DNA of 64,000 nt from Ohtaekwangia sp036786105 (GCF_036786105.1 NZ_DAIQRQ010000001.1:124001-188000); one strand, 5' to 3'; shown: positions 52,123-61,002, counted from the first letter of the stretch. Translations and numbers: made by a program. The notes: generated by a model from the letters alone, not told the origin.

Positions 52123-53527
52123 TCGTTCAGGAAGATCGCAAGGTCGCAGTAGTAATAATGCAGCACGGCCAGGCGGCAGAACATCAAAAGGTGGCCGCGA
52201 TGCGTCTGCGAAAGGACCAGGTAAACCAGCAAGAAGAGATACCCCTGGAAAATCATTCAGCAAAAAATCAGGAGAGGAGTTTGCTCCCAGACGCTCATCG
52301 GCATTTTCAAAGCCAGGTAAAAAATACTTTACCGGTAAAAAAGAAGATTCATCCGAGACTAGAGGTGAGCGTGCTGCCAAGCCATTCAAACGTACAGGCG
52401 GTAAAGATTTTGATAAACCATTCCGCTCAAAGCGTGGAAATGAATCAGGGGAGTCGCCTCGCAAGTCATTTAATAGCTCAGGCGACAGATCATTTAAGCG
52501 TGCGGGAAATAAAGAGCAGGATAAGTCATTTCGTTCCAAGCGCAGTGACGACTCCGGAGAATCTTCCCGCAAGTCATTTGATAAACCCAGTGAGAGATCA
52601 TTCAAGCGCTCGGACAGTAAGGATTTTGACAAGCCGTTCCGTTCAAAACGGCGTGACGATTCAGGAGAATCATCGCGTGAGTCATCAAGCGACAGACCGT
52701 TCAAGAAAAGATCTTCGGAGGAAGATTCTTCACGAGGATTTGCTAGCAGACGAAGAACTACAGGTGGGCGCCGCAGCAAGGATGCCGCGCAGTCGTACGA
52801 TGATGCCCCGGCACAAACAGAAAAAATTCGCCTTAACCGTTACATAGCCAACAGTGGTGTTTGCTCCAGACGCGAAGCCGATGAACTCATTACTATGGGA
52901 CTTATCTCGGTAAATGGAACCACTATAACAGAGTTGGGATATAAAGTAAATCCGGGCGATGAAGTTCGCTACGAAAGCAAAGTACTAAGAGCAGAAAAGC
53001 CTGTATATGTTCTGCTCAATAAGCCGAAAGGTTATCTCACTACTACAGCAGATCCGCAAGAGCGTAATACAGTAATGCATCTGTTAGGCAATCACATCAA
53101 AGAACGTATATATCCTGTAGGTCGATTAGACCGCAACACAACCGGATTGTTACTGCTTACCAATGACGGCGATCTTGCCGATAAACTGATGCACCCTTCG
53201 TATAACGTTAAGAAAATATACAAGGTGGAACTGGATCGCCCGCTAACCAAAGCAGACTTCCAGAAGATATCAGAAGGTATACAGTTGGAAGAAGGTAAAG
53301 CGATGGTAGATGATCTCGCTATCATTTCGGAGGATGGCAGAACCGTAGGCGTGGAATTGCATATAGGATGGAACCGCGTGGTAAGAAGAATATTCGAATC
53401 GCTCGAATACCAGGTAGTAAAGCTCGACCGCTCGGTATATGCAGGGCTTGATAAAAAAGACCTCAGCCGTGGTGAGTGGCGCTTCCTAAAGAAAGACGAG
53501 ATACTCCGCCTAAAGCATTATAAATAA
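52097..53527 (+). CDS. RsuA/RluB-type pseudouridine synthase with repetitive basic arm
   Basis: A 476-residue protein. Residues 1-240 are a Ser/Arg/Lys-rich arm that includes three tandem copies of a 36-residue unit (residues 96-131, 132-167, 168-200) with core DKPFRSKRxDDSGESSR. Then an S4 RNA-binding domain (RLNRYIANSGVCSRREADELI, about residues 245-290) and the synthase core with catalytic Asp345 in GRLDRNTTGLLLL. It converts uridine to pseudouridine in rRNA. It overlaps scpB by 26 bp, suggesting translational coupling. Confidence 0.9.
   Translation: MPSHNKSNNRSGRSQGRSSNNAARPGGRTSKGGRDASAKGPGKPARRDTPGKSFSKKSGEEFAPRRSSAFSKPGKKYFTGKKEDSSETRGERAAKPFKRTGGKDFDKPFRSKRGNESGESPRKSFNSSGDRSFKRAGNKEQDKSFRSKRSDDSGESSRKSFDKPSERSFKRSDSKDFDKPFRSKRRDDSGESSRESSSDRPFKKRSSEEDSSRGFASRRRTTGGRRSKDAAQSYDDAPAQTEKIRLNRYIANSGVCSRREADELITMGLISVNGTTITELGYKVNPGDEVRYESKVLRAEKPVYVLLNKPKGYLTTTADPQERNTVMHLLGNHIKERIYPVGRLDRNTTGLLLLTNDGDLADKLMHPSYNVKKIYKVELDRPLTKADFQKISEGIQLEEGKAMVDDLAIISEDGRTVGVELHIGWNRVVRRIFESLEYQVVKLDRSVYAGLDKKDLSRGEWRFLKKDEILRLKHYK
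52382..52696 (+). repeat. Three coding tandem repeats (108-bp unit) in the pseudouridine synthase gene
   Basis: Three diverged copies encode a 36-, 36- and 33-residue unit beginning with (P/S)FKR and carrying DK(P/S)FRSKR and SGES(P/S)R. Copy differences are spread over codon positions, so the repeats are not fresh duplications. Confidence 0.8.
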
Positions 53528-53534
53528 CAAATAG

Positions 53535-53563
53535 AGGATCAGGAATTTTCTGATCCTTTTTTT
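53535..53563 (+). terminator. Terminator after the pseudouridine synthase gene
   Basis: AGGATCAG, 7-nt loop, CTGATCCT, followed by seven T. It begins 7 bp after the stop. Confidence 0.88.
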
Positions 53564-53623
53564 ATGTCTCCACAAGAGTATATATAGTTTGAGTATATAC
53601 ATCATGGGTTGAAAAGATATCAA

Positions 53624-54340
53624 CTATTGATTAGCAGATCTGGCAATTACCTGCCAGCGAAAAGCCCACTTCCATTGAATGGAGAACTTTTGTACCGATG
53701 CTTTATTTAACGTTGTTGTCAGCTCTTTCTTTGTAAAGGCGCGAAGTACAGAAAGAGGGGCATCGTATTTCACCATGGAAGATTTTGAGAATAACCGGGT
53801 CAACAACCGAATAGAATAAAATGCCAGTGGGTGCCGATGTATGTCATTGATGATAAAACCCGTTGTTACCTGCTGCGACAATTGTCTGAAAAAAACGGAG
53901 AGCTGATCATCACTGAAATGATGATAGAACAATGTACCGATGACCACATCAAATTTCATAGCGCGAAACTCTTCGGAGAAGATATCAATTGCCTGTAGCT
54001 GTATCTGGGGCAATTCCTTCAAATTGGTTTTAGCAAACGCTATAATGCCCGGGTTAGCATCTATACCCGTTAGCACCACCGGTATACCATTTCGTAAAGC
54101 CCAATGGTAAATGAGCCGCAGCATATCACCACCACCGCAACCAAGATCGGCAATGTGTATAGGTTTTGCTGTGCCGTTTTTTCCGATAAGTTTTTGCAGT
54201 GCATCAATAGTTACCTGATTACCTCCGAGCCATGTGTTAATGAATTCCAACTCACGCAGCGTTTGATCAACCACCTCACCCGAGCAGTTGAGGTCGTCCA
54301 TAATTTCCAGGTCGCTTGAGCGCTGTGAGAAATCAGGCAT
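53624..54340 (-). CDS. Class I SAM-dependent methyltransferase (UbiE-like), PKS partner
   Basis: A 238-residue methyltransferase. The SAM-binding motif I is IHIADLGCGGGDMLRLIY, motif II VVLTGIDANPGIIAFAK, and VVIGTLFYHHF corresponds to motif post-II. Its ATG overlaps the end of the type III PKS gene by 8 bp (ATGCCTGA), so the two are translationally coupled. It should methylate the polyketide product. The start at 54340 is preferred over an upstream one inside the PKS gene. Confidence 0.88.
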   Translation of the reverse strand: MPDFSQRSSDLEIMDDLNCSGEVVDQTLRELEFINTWLGGNQVTIDALQKLIGKNGTAKPIHIADLGCGGGDMLRLIYHWALRNGIPVVLTGIDANPGIIAFAKTNLKELPQIQLQAIDIFSEEFRAMKFDVVIGTLFYHHFSDDQLSVFFRQLSQQVTTGFIINDIHRHPLAFYSIRLLTRLFSKSSMVKYDAPLSVLRAFTKKELTTTLNKASVQKFSIQWKWAFRWQVIARSANQ

Positions 54341-55445
54341 CGTATATCTCAAATTTGAGCAGCATGCTTTCCAGCGTAAGACCAGGTCCAAATGCAAAGC
54401 TCAGCACTTGTTCATCATTGTCGGTACCGGAGGCATTTTTGAAAACTTCATTCAACACAAACAATACTGTAGGAGAAGACATATTGCCGAAGTTCTTCAG
54501 CACAGTATAAGCATGTCTATTCTGCTCTTCGGTTATGCCAAGCTCCTGCTGAATAGCTTCAAGTATCTTTTTACCCCCGGGATGTATAGCAAAGTGACGT
54601 ATACCTTTACTATTGTTCTTGGCACGTGCGAGCAATAAATTGGTCAGGTCACGTATACCGCCTCGAATGATATCAGGCACATAGGTGGAGAGCTTCATTT
54701 CAAAGCCAAGATCGCCTATACTCCAGGCCATATCGTGTTTTCCTTCGGGGGCCAGGTCACTGTGAAAGGCCTCTATCCTTAAGCTCTTTCTGGCGGGAGC
54801 AGCTTCTACCAAAAGCGCTGCAGAGCCATCGGCAAAAAGTGCATTGGCCAGCAGATTGTCATCCGTTGGCTGCCGTTGAAAGTGGAGGCTGCAAAGCTCT
54901 GTACAAACAATAAGTACTTTGGCTTTTTGATCTGCCTTGCAAAAAGCATCGGCTACCTTCAAGCCATTAAAGGCCGCATAGCAACCCATAAAAGTTATAC
55001 TGGTGCGTTGTATAGTAGAGGGTAATGCCAGTTCCTGCACAAGCTCTATGTCAAGGCCAGGTGCATACATACCAGTGCAGCACACCACAATCAGGTGCGT
55101 AATTTCTTCAGTTCGGAAAGCAGAAGAGGGAACAGAGCCCTGTAAATTTCGCACGGCTGCTAGACTTATACCCAATGCATGCTCGCGAAATGCAAGCAGT
55201 CTTTTTTCAGTAGAAGGAAACGGTTCGAGATTCGGTGTATTGGGGTAAAATGAGAACGAATCCTCCTTTCCATAGTCGTCCAATACCGTGTGGCGATAGT
55301 CGATACCACTTGCTCTAAATATAGTATGAAGCTTTCGGCTATCGGCAGCATTGAGGTTCATGGACTTTTCCATAAACCTGGCAATGGTCGATTGACTAAA
55401 GCGATGCGGAGGATTTGCCGTGCCAATGGCGGTGATATAACTCAT
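54333..55445 (-). CDS. Type III polyketide synthase (chalcone/stilbene synthase family)
   Basis: A 370-residue homodimeric ketosynthase. The catalytic triad is visible as Cys155 in TFMGCYAAFNG, His288 in FAIHPGGKKIL and Asn321 in NFGNMSSPT. It condenses an acyl-CoA starter with malonyl-CoA to pyrones, resorcinols or quinols. The start is ATG 55445; the TTG eight codons upstream is less likely. The methyltransferase follows with overlap. In other Bacteroidota a flavin oxidoreductase often completes such clusters, but downstream here is the pseudouridine synthase on the other strand. Confidence 0.93.
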   Translation of the reverse strand: MSYITAIGTANPPHRFSQSTIARFMEKSMNLNAADSRKLHTIFRASGIDYRHTVLDDYGKEDSFSFYPNTPNLEPFPSTEKRLLAFREHALGISLAAVRNLQGSVPSSAFRTEEITHLIVVCCTGMYAPGLDIELVQELALPSTIQRTSITFMGCYAAFNGLKVADAFCKADQKAKVLIVCTELCSLHFQRQPTDDNLLANALFADGSAALLVEAAPARKSLRIEAFHSDLAPEGKHDMAWSIGDLGFEMKLSTYVPDIIRGGIRDLTNLLLARAKNNSKGIRHFAIHPGGKKILEAIQQELGITEEQNRHAYTVLKNFGNMSSPTVLFVLNEVFKNASGTDNDEQVLSFAFGPGLTLESMLLKFEIYDA

Positions 55446-55840
55446 TCCCTTCTTCTGTAAAGATTTCAACCTTCTTCAGGGTGCGTAGGTTTCTCAGCCT
55501 GAAAAAAAGTTAAATAAGTATACTTTCAAAGGGAGAGTGATATAAAAAAGTAATAAGTCTCGAAAACAGCCAGTTTATTATGATGTAAAAGTAGCTTTTC
55601 CCAACAAAGTGCCTTGACTTAGTAAGGCGATAACTTCGTAAAATAGCAAGAAAGCAGCCGGAATCGGTATAAACTTCTGGATTTATAAGGAGGGATAATC
55701 GCATTGCACCCGGTTTAACACGATAATTACTTTACCGGCTCATCCATGATTTATGACAATTCACTCAATGAATGTTCCGGATGGTCAAATTAATTTTTAA
55801 AGCATACAACTTTCGCCATACCTTTTGTGTCAAATAGAGC
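55446..55840. other. Intergenic region upstream of the PKS gene
   Basis: About 395 bp without a plausible gene. The reverse strand contains TAACTTTT (one mismatch to TAnnTTTG) near 55509 and an inverted repeat around 55466-55510 (CTTCTTCAGG and CCTGAAAAAAAG) within the PKS leader; no strong terminator. Confidence 0.4.
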
Positions 55841-55948
55841 ATGACCCTGGAAGTAATGTTAACAAAGCGTAAAATTTTACTCGTACTGGGAATCGTTGTG
55901 GCGATTGTGATCGGCTTTTATACCGGCCTGTTCGGAATGACGGTGTAG
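55841..55948 (+). CDS. Putative small single-pass membrane peptide (35 residues)
   Basis: ATG at 55841 opens a 35-codon frame ending TAG at 55946-55948. The product is MTLEVMLTKRKILLVLGIVV followed by AIVIGFYTGLFGMTV, that is a short basic lead and a single 20-residue hydrophobic span ending in a small extracytoplasmic tail. It stands alone between the PKS and uvrA genes. The positive-inside pattern and lack of other coding use support it; no family is recognised. Confidence 0.4.
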   Translation: MTLEVMLTKRKILLVLGIVVAIVIGFYTGLFGMTV

Positions 55949-56005
55949 CACGCTGTAAGTGCCAACCGTTTACTATAAGAAATTAACAGTCAATATACCA
56001 CCGCC

Positions 56006-58849
56006 CTATTGAGTCAGTTTCTTTCTCAGAAACTCAGCCGTATATCCTTTGCCTTTTTTTACCATCTCTTCCGGTGTACCTTCAAACATAAGAGTGCCAC
56101 CTTTTTTCTCTCCGCCCTCGGGCCCAAGATCAACAATCCAGTCAGCACATTTAATGATTTCAAGGTTGTGTTCAATCACCATCACGCTATGCCCCTGATC
56201 AACCAGAGCATTGATTGCCTTCAGCAGTTTAGATATATCGTGGAAGTGAAGACCCGTAGTAGGCTCATCGAAGATAAAGAGTATGTGACCTTCCTGCGAA
56301 TTTTTACCAAGAAACGAAGCAAGCTTTACACGCTGTGCTTCTCCACCACTTAACGAGTTGGATGATTGACCAAGTTTAACATACCCAAGGCCCACTTCAC
56401 TCAAAGGAAGTATCTTATCATAGACCGCTTTCTTATCGCGGAAAAATTCGAGGCCGTCCTCAACAGTCATGTCAAGTATATCGGCTATGTTTTTGCCGTT
56501 ATATTCAATCTCCAGGATCTCTTGTTTGAATCGTTTGCCATGGCAGCTCTCGCACTTCAAAAAGATATCAGCCATAAATTGCATCTCTACACGAATTTCA
56601 CCTTCACCTTCGCATGTTTCACAGCGGCCGCCTTCCACATTGAAAGAGAAATGCGATGGTTTATAACCGCGCTGTTTGGCAAGAGGCTGATCTGCATACA
56701 AATTGCGAATAGCATCGTATGCTTTTACATAACTGATGGGGTTTGATCGCGAAGATTTACCAATCGGATTTTGATCGACAAACTCCACTTGCGTGATCTT
56801 CTGAAAATCGCCTTCGAGCTTATCATATTTACCTGGCGACTCTGCAACCGATCCATTCAACCGCCCGATAGCAGGATATACTATTTTCTTGATCAGTGTG
56901 GATTTACCGGAACCGCTTACTCCCGTAACAACAGTAAGCACACCCAATGGAAACTTTACCGTAAGGTTCTTCAGGTTATTCTCACGAGCACCAAATACGG
57001 TAACCGAATCTTTCCACTTTCTTCTTACCAATGGTATCGCAATCTCTTCGCGGCCGCTCAGATAATCGGTAGTATGCGATTTTACTTTTCCGTTTACATC
57101 TTTTAACGTTCCCTGAAATACAAGCTCGCCACCATGACTGCCTGCGTCAGGTCCTATATCAATAATCTGATCGGCAGCACGCATAATCTCTTCTTCATGC
57201 TCTACCACAATTACGGTGTTGCCCAGGTCGCGCAGTGTTTTCAAAACACTTACCATGCGGTCGGTGTCTTTGGGATGCAAGCCTATACTGGGTTCATCCA
57301 ATATATACATGGAACCCACCAGTGCACTACCCAGTGATGTGGCCAGTTTAATGCGCTGATATTCGCCACCGGATAATGTAGAGGTAATGCGGTTCAGGGT
57401 AAGATAGCCTAATCCTACTTTCGTAAGATACTCCAGGCGCGAGCGGATTTCGGTTAATATTCGTTCCGATATCTTTTGATCGTGCGTTGGTAACTTCAAT
57501 TTTTCAAAGAAGCTCAATGCATCTTCGATTGGTAGCAACACAATGTCGGTTATGGATGTATCGGAAATTTTTACATACTGTGCATCCTTGCGAAGTCGCG
57601 TGCCTTTGCAATCCGGGCAGTTTGTTCTTCCACGGTAGCGCGACAGCATTACACGATATTGAATCTTATGGGTTTTTGATTCAAGATATTTAAAGAAACC
57701 ATTTATACCATCGAAGTATTCATTGCCTTCCCATAACAGCTCCTGTTGCTTTTTAGTAAGTTCGTTATAGGGACGATGAATCGGGAAATCGAATTTAATA
57801 CCGTTCTTCAGCAGAGGCTTCTGCCATTCGCCCATCGTTTCGCTTCGCCACGGAGCAATGGCACCCTCGTATACCGAAAGAGATTTATCTGGAATCACGA
57901 GGTCTTCATCTATACCCAGAATTTTACCAAAGCCTTCGCAGGTCTGACATGCGCCATATGGATTGTTGAAGCTGAAAAAATTGATCGATGGCTCAGTAAA
58001 CTTCATGCCATCGAGTTCGAAGCGGTCAGTGAATTGTAATTTCTTTTGACCTTCTGCGTATACGATACAGTCGCCTTCACCTTCAAAGAAAGCTGTCTGC
58101 ACAGAATCAGAAATTCTGAACGTAGTGTCTTCATCCTCCGGATTTACACTGGCACGATCGATCAGTATCTCAATCTCACCTTCAATCTTTACGGCCTTTT
58201 TCTTTTTGGCTCCTTCCGCTTCGGTACCGATGAGTTCTTCTATAAATTTTACTTCGCCGTTAACGAGTATCCGCGCAAAACCTTTGCTTAGCAGAAGATT
58301 GAGTTCATCTACAAGTTTTCTCCCTTTCTTAATGTGCAGCGGGCACGCAATCATTACACGTGTTCCTGAAGGAAGTTTGTTTATGCTATCAACCACCGTG
58401 GTAACAGTATCTCTTCTTACTTCCTTCCCGCTAATGGGAGAGTATGTTTTACCAACGCGGGCAAAGAGTAATTTCAGATAGTCGTATACCTCTGTCGTTG
58501 TGCCTACGGTAGAGCGGGGATTACGCGTATTTACTTTTTGTTCGATGGCAATGGCCGGCGATACACCCTTGATGTAGTCTACTTCGGGCTTCTCCATACG
58601 TCCCAAAAACTGTCGGGCATACGAGCTCAGACTTTCAACGTACATGCGCTGCCCTTCAGCAAACAAAGTATCGAAGGCAAGCGAAGATTTGCCCGAGCCG
58701 GAGAGACCGGTAATAACCACCAGCTTGTTACGCGGAATAGCAACACTCAGATTTTTGAGGTTGTTAACTCTGGCCCGCTTGATGATGATGTATTCTTTGG
58801 GATTGAGTTCGTCAAGAAATGTATCGTTTGCTGATAGTGCCTGGCTCAC
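56006..58849 (-). CDS. uvrA: Excinuclease ABC subunit A
   Basis: A 947-residue UvrA. Two ABC ATPase modules have GLSGSGKSSLAF and GVSGSGKSTLIKK as Walker A motifs, LSGGEYQRIKLA and LSGGEAQRVKLA as signatures, and zinc fingers CQTCEGFGK, CPDCKGTRL and CETCEGEGE ... CESCHGKRF. It scans DNA for bulky damage and loads UvrB. Start is GTG (58849) with an AGGAG 8 nt upstream, one of few clear Shine-Dalgarno sites here. UvrB and UvrC are not in the window. Confidence 0.97.
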   Translation of the reverse strand: MSQALSANDTFLDELNPKEYIIIKRARVNNLKNLSVAIPRNKLVVITGLSGSGKSSLAFDTLFAEGQRMYVESLSSYARQFLGRMEKPEVDYIKGVSPAIAIEQKVNTRNPRSTVGTTTEVYDYLKLLFARVGKTYSPISGKEVRRDTVTTVVDSINKLPSGTRVMIACPLHIKKGRKLVDELNLLLSKGFARILVNGEVKFIEELIGTEAEGAKKKKAVKIEGEIEILIDRASVNPEDEDTTFRISDSVQTAFFEGEGDCIVYAEGQKKLQFTDRFELDGMKFTEPSINFFSFNNPYGACQTCEGFGKILGIDEDLVIPDKSLSVYEGAIAPWRSETMGEWQKPLLKNGIKFDFPIHRPYNELTKKQQELLWEGNEYFDGINGFFKYLESKTHKIQYRVMLSRYRGRTNCPDCKGTRLRKDAQYVKISDTSITDIVLLPIEDALSFFEKLKLPTHDQKISERILTEIRSRLEYLTKVGLGYLTLNRITSTLSGGEYQRIKLATSLGSALVGSMYILDEPSIGLHPKDTDRMVSVLKTLRDLGNTVIVVEHEEEIMRAADQIIDIGPDAGSHGGELVFQGTLKDVNGKVKSHTTDYLSGREEIAIPLVRRKWKDSVTVFGARENNLKNLTVKFPLGVLTVVTGVSGSGKSTLIKKIVYPAIGRLNGSVAESPGKYDKLEGDFQKITQVEFVDQNPIGKSSRSNPISYVKAYDAIRNLYADQPLAKQRGYKPSHFSFNVEGGRCETCEGEGEIRVEMQFMADIFLKCESCHGKRFKQEILEIEYNGKNIADILDMTVEDGLEFFRDKKAVYDKILPLSEVGLGYVKLGQSSNSLSGGEAQRVKLASFLGKNSQEGHILFIFDEPTTGLHFHDISKLLKAINALVDQGHSVMVIEHNLEIIKCADWIVDLGPEGGEKKGGTLMFEGTPEEMVKKGKGYTAEFLRKKLTQ

Positions 58850-58930
58850 GGGGTTCTCCTTTTTTAGTAATTCAAAGTAAACAATCTTTCCTCGTTAAAA
58901 AATTCAGAAGCAACGGCTTTCCGAATTGAA

Positions 58931-58962
58931 AAAAGAAAAACACCATCCGGGCAGATGGTGTT
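58931..58962 (-). terminator. Terminator of the acidic-protein gene
   Basis: AACACCATC and GATGGTGTT (58939-58947, 58954-58962) pair exactly; the reverse strand continues TTTCTTTTTT. It lies 41 bp past the stop at 59003. Confidence 0.85.
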
Positions 58963-59002
58963 CCTTTCCTATCGTAAAATTTTATCGTGCTAAAGATTTA
59001 GA

Positions 59003-59392
59003 CTAGCTATCGAAGTCAGGATCATAACTGGCTTCACGGCCACCTTTACCACCCTCATCATAATCATCATCATCGTTGCCACCACCGGAACCATAGTCAT
59101 CAGATGACTCAAAATCATCTCCACCACCGCCAGCGTCTGCATCAAACTCGTCCTTGTTCGGTGTTGAGTCAAGATCGTATTCACCTTCACTGTTTTTAGT
59201 AACAGGTACCTTTACCAGGTATGTTGCATCTTCTGTTTCAAGTGGGAAAACAAAGATCGGTTCTTTTTTAGCATTGGTGATGCGCGTAATGCTGCTCTCA
59301 TATCCATTGGGATATTGATCCTGCACCAACTCTTTTAAATCTTCGGAAAGATTTTCGAGGCTCTTGATAACTTTTTTCTTGCTTGGGGCCAT
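59003..59392 (-). CDS. Conserved acidic Bacteroidota protein of unknown function
   Basis: A 129-residue protein. The N-terminal 70 residues (VIKSLENLSEDLKELVQDQYPNGYESSITRITNA, FVFPLETEDATYLVKVPV) form a conserved globular part; the C-terminus is a Gly/Asp-rich tail (DADAGGGGDDFESSDDYG, GGNDDDDYDE). Similar proteins are common in Bacteroidota and sometimes mislabelled DNA primase. The tail may mimic nucleic acid. Function unknown. Confidence 0.78.
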   Translation of the reverse strand: MAPSKKKVIKSLENLSEDLKELVQDQYPNGYESSITRITNAKKEPIFVFPLETEDATYLVKVPVTKNSEGEYDLDSTPNKDEFDADAGGGGDDFESSDDYGSGGGNDDDDYDEGGKGGREASYDPDFDS

Positions 59393-59469
59393 ACTGCGAA
59401 TTGTGACACAATTTCTGCGGGCAAATAGCTAAAGAATTTATATGAGAGGCAAGAATTTTTTAAAAATTT

Positions 59470-59500
59470 TTTGCGCTGATTCAGAATCTTTCTATCTTTT
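59470..59500 (+). promoter_or_regulatory. Promoter of the ECF sigma-factor gene
   Basis: TTTG (59470-59473), 19-bp spacer and TATCTTTT (59493-59500; one mismatch). It lies 71 bp before the ATG. Confidence 0.6.
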
Positions 59501-59571
59501 CAAACCAATTCTAACACAAACCCCATTACAATATCGAGCGAGACCTCTACGTTACCTAAATGTGAGACAGA

Positions 59572-60222
59572 ATGATTGACAGCAGATTCAGCGACAGCCA
59601 ACTCGTGTCGCTCTATCAAACCGGTAACGAAGAAGCTTTCGAAACGCTCCTGCACCGACACAAGTCCAAACTTTATACAGCTATTTACCTGATCGTAAAA
59701 GATAGGTATACAGCTGAAGACTTACTACAGGAAACTTTCGTGAAAGCCATAAATACCATCCGTGGAGGACGGTATAACGAAGAGGGAAAATTCCTTCCAT
59801 GGATAAGCAGGATTGCCCACAACCTGGCCATTGATCATTTCCGGAAAGATAAACGCTATCCGGAGATCGTACTGGAAGACGGCAGCCGCGTTTTTAACTC
59901 ATTGGAGTTTGCAGAAGAGTCTATGGAAGACAAACAGGTATTTCGCGATACGCGCTCAAAGCTGCGCGACTATATTAAAGAATTACCCGCCGAGCAAAAG
60001 CAAGTGCTGATTATGAGGCATTATCTGCAAATGAGCTTTCAGGAGATCGCCGATCGCACCGGAGTAAGTATAAACACTGCTCTGGGAAGAATGCGATATG
60101 CGCTGATAAACCTGCGTAAGAAGATGATCAAATACAGAGCCTATGATAAAAACTTTTACGCAAACGGACTTGATCAGGTATTTATACCACGAGACTACGG
60201 AGACGGAGAGCAAGGCGATTGA
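59572..60222 (+). CDS. ECF-type RNA polymerase sigma factor (SigW/RpoE-like)
   Basis: A 216-residue sigma factor. Region 2 holds LLQETFVKAINTIRGGRY and WISRIAHNLAIDHFRKDKRYPE; region 4 holds QKQVLIMRHYLQMSFQEIADRTGVSINTALGRMRYALINLR. It has a 30-residue C-terminal tail beyond region 4 (YDKNFYANGLDQVFIPRDY) encoded in the overlap with the next gene. It probably responds to envelope stress. The downstream frame starts inside it. Confidence 0.93.
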   Translation: MIDSRFSDSQLVSLYQTGNEEAFETLLHRHKSKLYTAIYLIVKDRYTAEDLLQETFVKAINTIRGGRYNEEGKFLPWISRIAHNLAIDHFRKDKRYPEIVLEDGSRVFNSLEFAEESMEDKQVFRDTRSKLRDYIKELPAEQKQVLIMRHYLQMSFQEIADRTGVSINTALGRMRYALINLRKKMIKYRAYDKNFYANGLDQVFIPRDYGDGEQGD

Positions 60223-60379
60223 TAAAGCCTTGGCTTGCGATGGCGAACTAAGAGCACTCTTCAATGAGCTATCTGAAACGTTTCGAACCTTAGAGGGTGC
60301 GCAACTTCAGCCTGCAGCGTCAACAATACTCAACATATTGAGCTATTCAAGAAGCCTGCAGGAAAAGAAAACACATTGA
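60143..60379 (+). CDS. Small protein overlapping the sigma gene, possible anti-sigma partner
   Basis: A 78-residue helical protein (MIKTFTQTDLIRYLYHETTE, ... LACDGELRALFNELSETF) starting at ATG 60143 within the last 80 bp of the sigma gene in another frame. The DLIRYLYHETTETESKAIDKALACDGELR layout resembles the N-terminal helical domain of anti-sigma factors that sit after ECF genes, but there is no zinc motif or membrane segment. Conserved placement in related genomes would support the role; here inferred from context. Confidence 0.75.
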   Translation: MIKTFTQTDLIRYLYHETTETESKAIDKALACDGELRALFNELSETFRTLEGAQLQPAASTILNILSYSRSLQEKKTH

Positions 60380-60390
60380 GTGGTTTTCTG

Positions 60391-60981
60391 CTAGAGTTGT
60401 TTTAGCTGTATTACCCGCCAGCGAACTTTCACACCACCGCCATCGTGGATCTGGAGTGCTATTTTTCCAGTGCTGGCTCCTATTTTCTCATCAGTCAGCG
60501 TTATCATAGGATGACCGTTGAGAAATGTTGTTACCAGATTATCTTCTACCCGAACGATCATCCGGTTCCATTCTCCTTCTTTTAAATAGTTTTCTTTTTC
60601 TGCACCCGGCTGCATCAACCAGCCGCGTCCATACGATTCATATATACCACCGGTGTGTTTCCCTATGGGTGCAACCTCGGCTTGCCAGCCGCTGATCTTG
60701 GTTCCTTCAATCGAACAATGAAAAAAAACTCCGCTGTTGCCGTTCGACTCCTGTTTGAACTCAACCGTTAACTCAAAATTTTTATAGGTGTTATTCGTGG
60801 CCAGATATCCATATTGCTTATCGGGTCCGCTTTCGCAGATCAATTCACCTTTCTCTACATACCATTTCTCAGTGCCATATACCTGCCAGCCAGTAAGATC
60901 TTTTCCATTAAACAGGTTAATGGATTGGCTGAACGCAATCGAGCAGAAAAGCATAAACAGAAATGTGAACGGAAGCTTCAT
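60391..60981 (-). CDS. DUF1080 (3-keto-disaccharide hydrolase-like) secreted protein
   Basis: A 196-residue protein with a signal peptide (MKLPFTFLFMLFCSIAFS) and a concanavalin-like fold of the DUF1080 family (LFNGKDLTGWQVYGTEKWYVEKGELICESG, SNGNSGVFFHC, EWNRMIVRVEDNLVTTFLNG). Family members hydrolyse 3-keto-glycosides at the cell surface or bind them. It is the last gene of the ssb-gldD run, 21 bp after gldD. Confidence 0.88.
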   Translation of the reverse strand: MKLPFTFLFMLFCSIAFSQSINLFNGKDLTGWQVYGTEKWYVEKGELICESGPDKQYGYLATNNTYKNFELTVEFKQESNGNSGVFFHCSIEGTKISGWQAEVAPIGKHTGGIYESYGRGWLMQPGAEKENYLKEGEWNRMIVRVEDNLVTTFLNGHPMITLTDEKIGASTGKIALQIHDGGGVKVRWRVIQLKQL

Positions 60982-61002
60982 GTGGTTCGCGTAGTTTAAT
61001 AT

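Noticed and set aside
52084..52779. Two long extra frames (reverse 231 codons, forward 229 codons from 52158) over the pseudouridine synthase arm
   Set aside because: Low-complexity Ser/Arg codons keep other frames open; the correct frame continues into the S4 and synthase domains.
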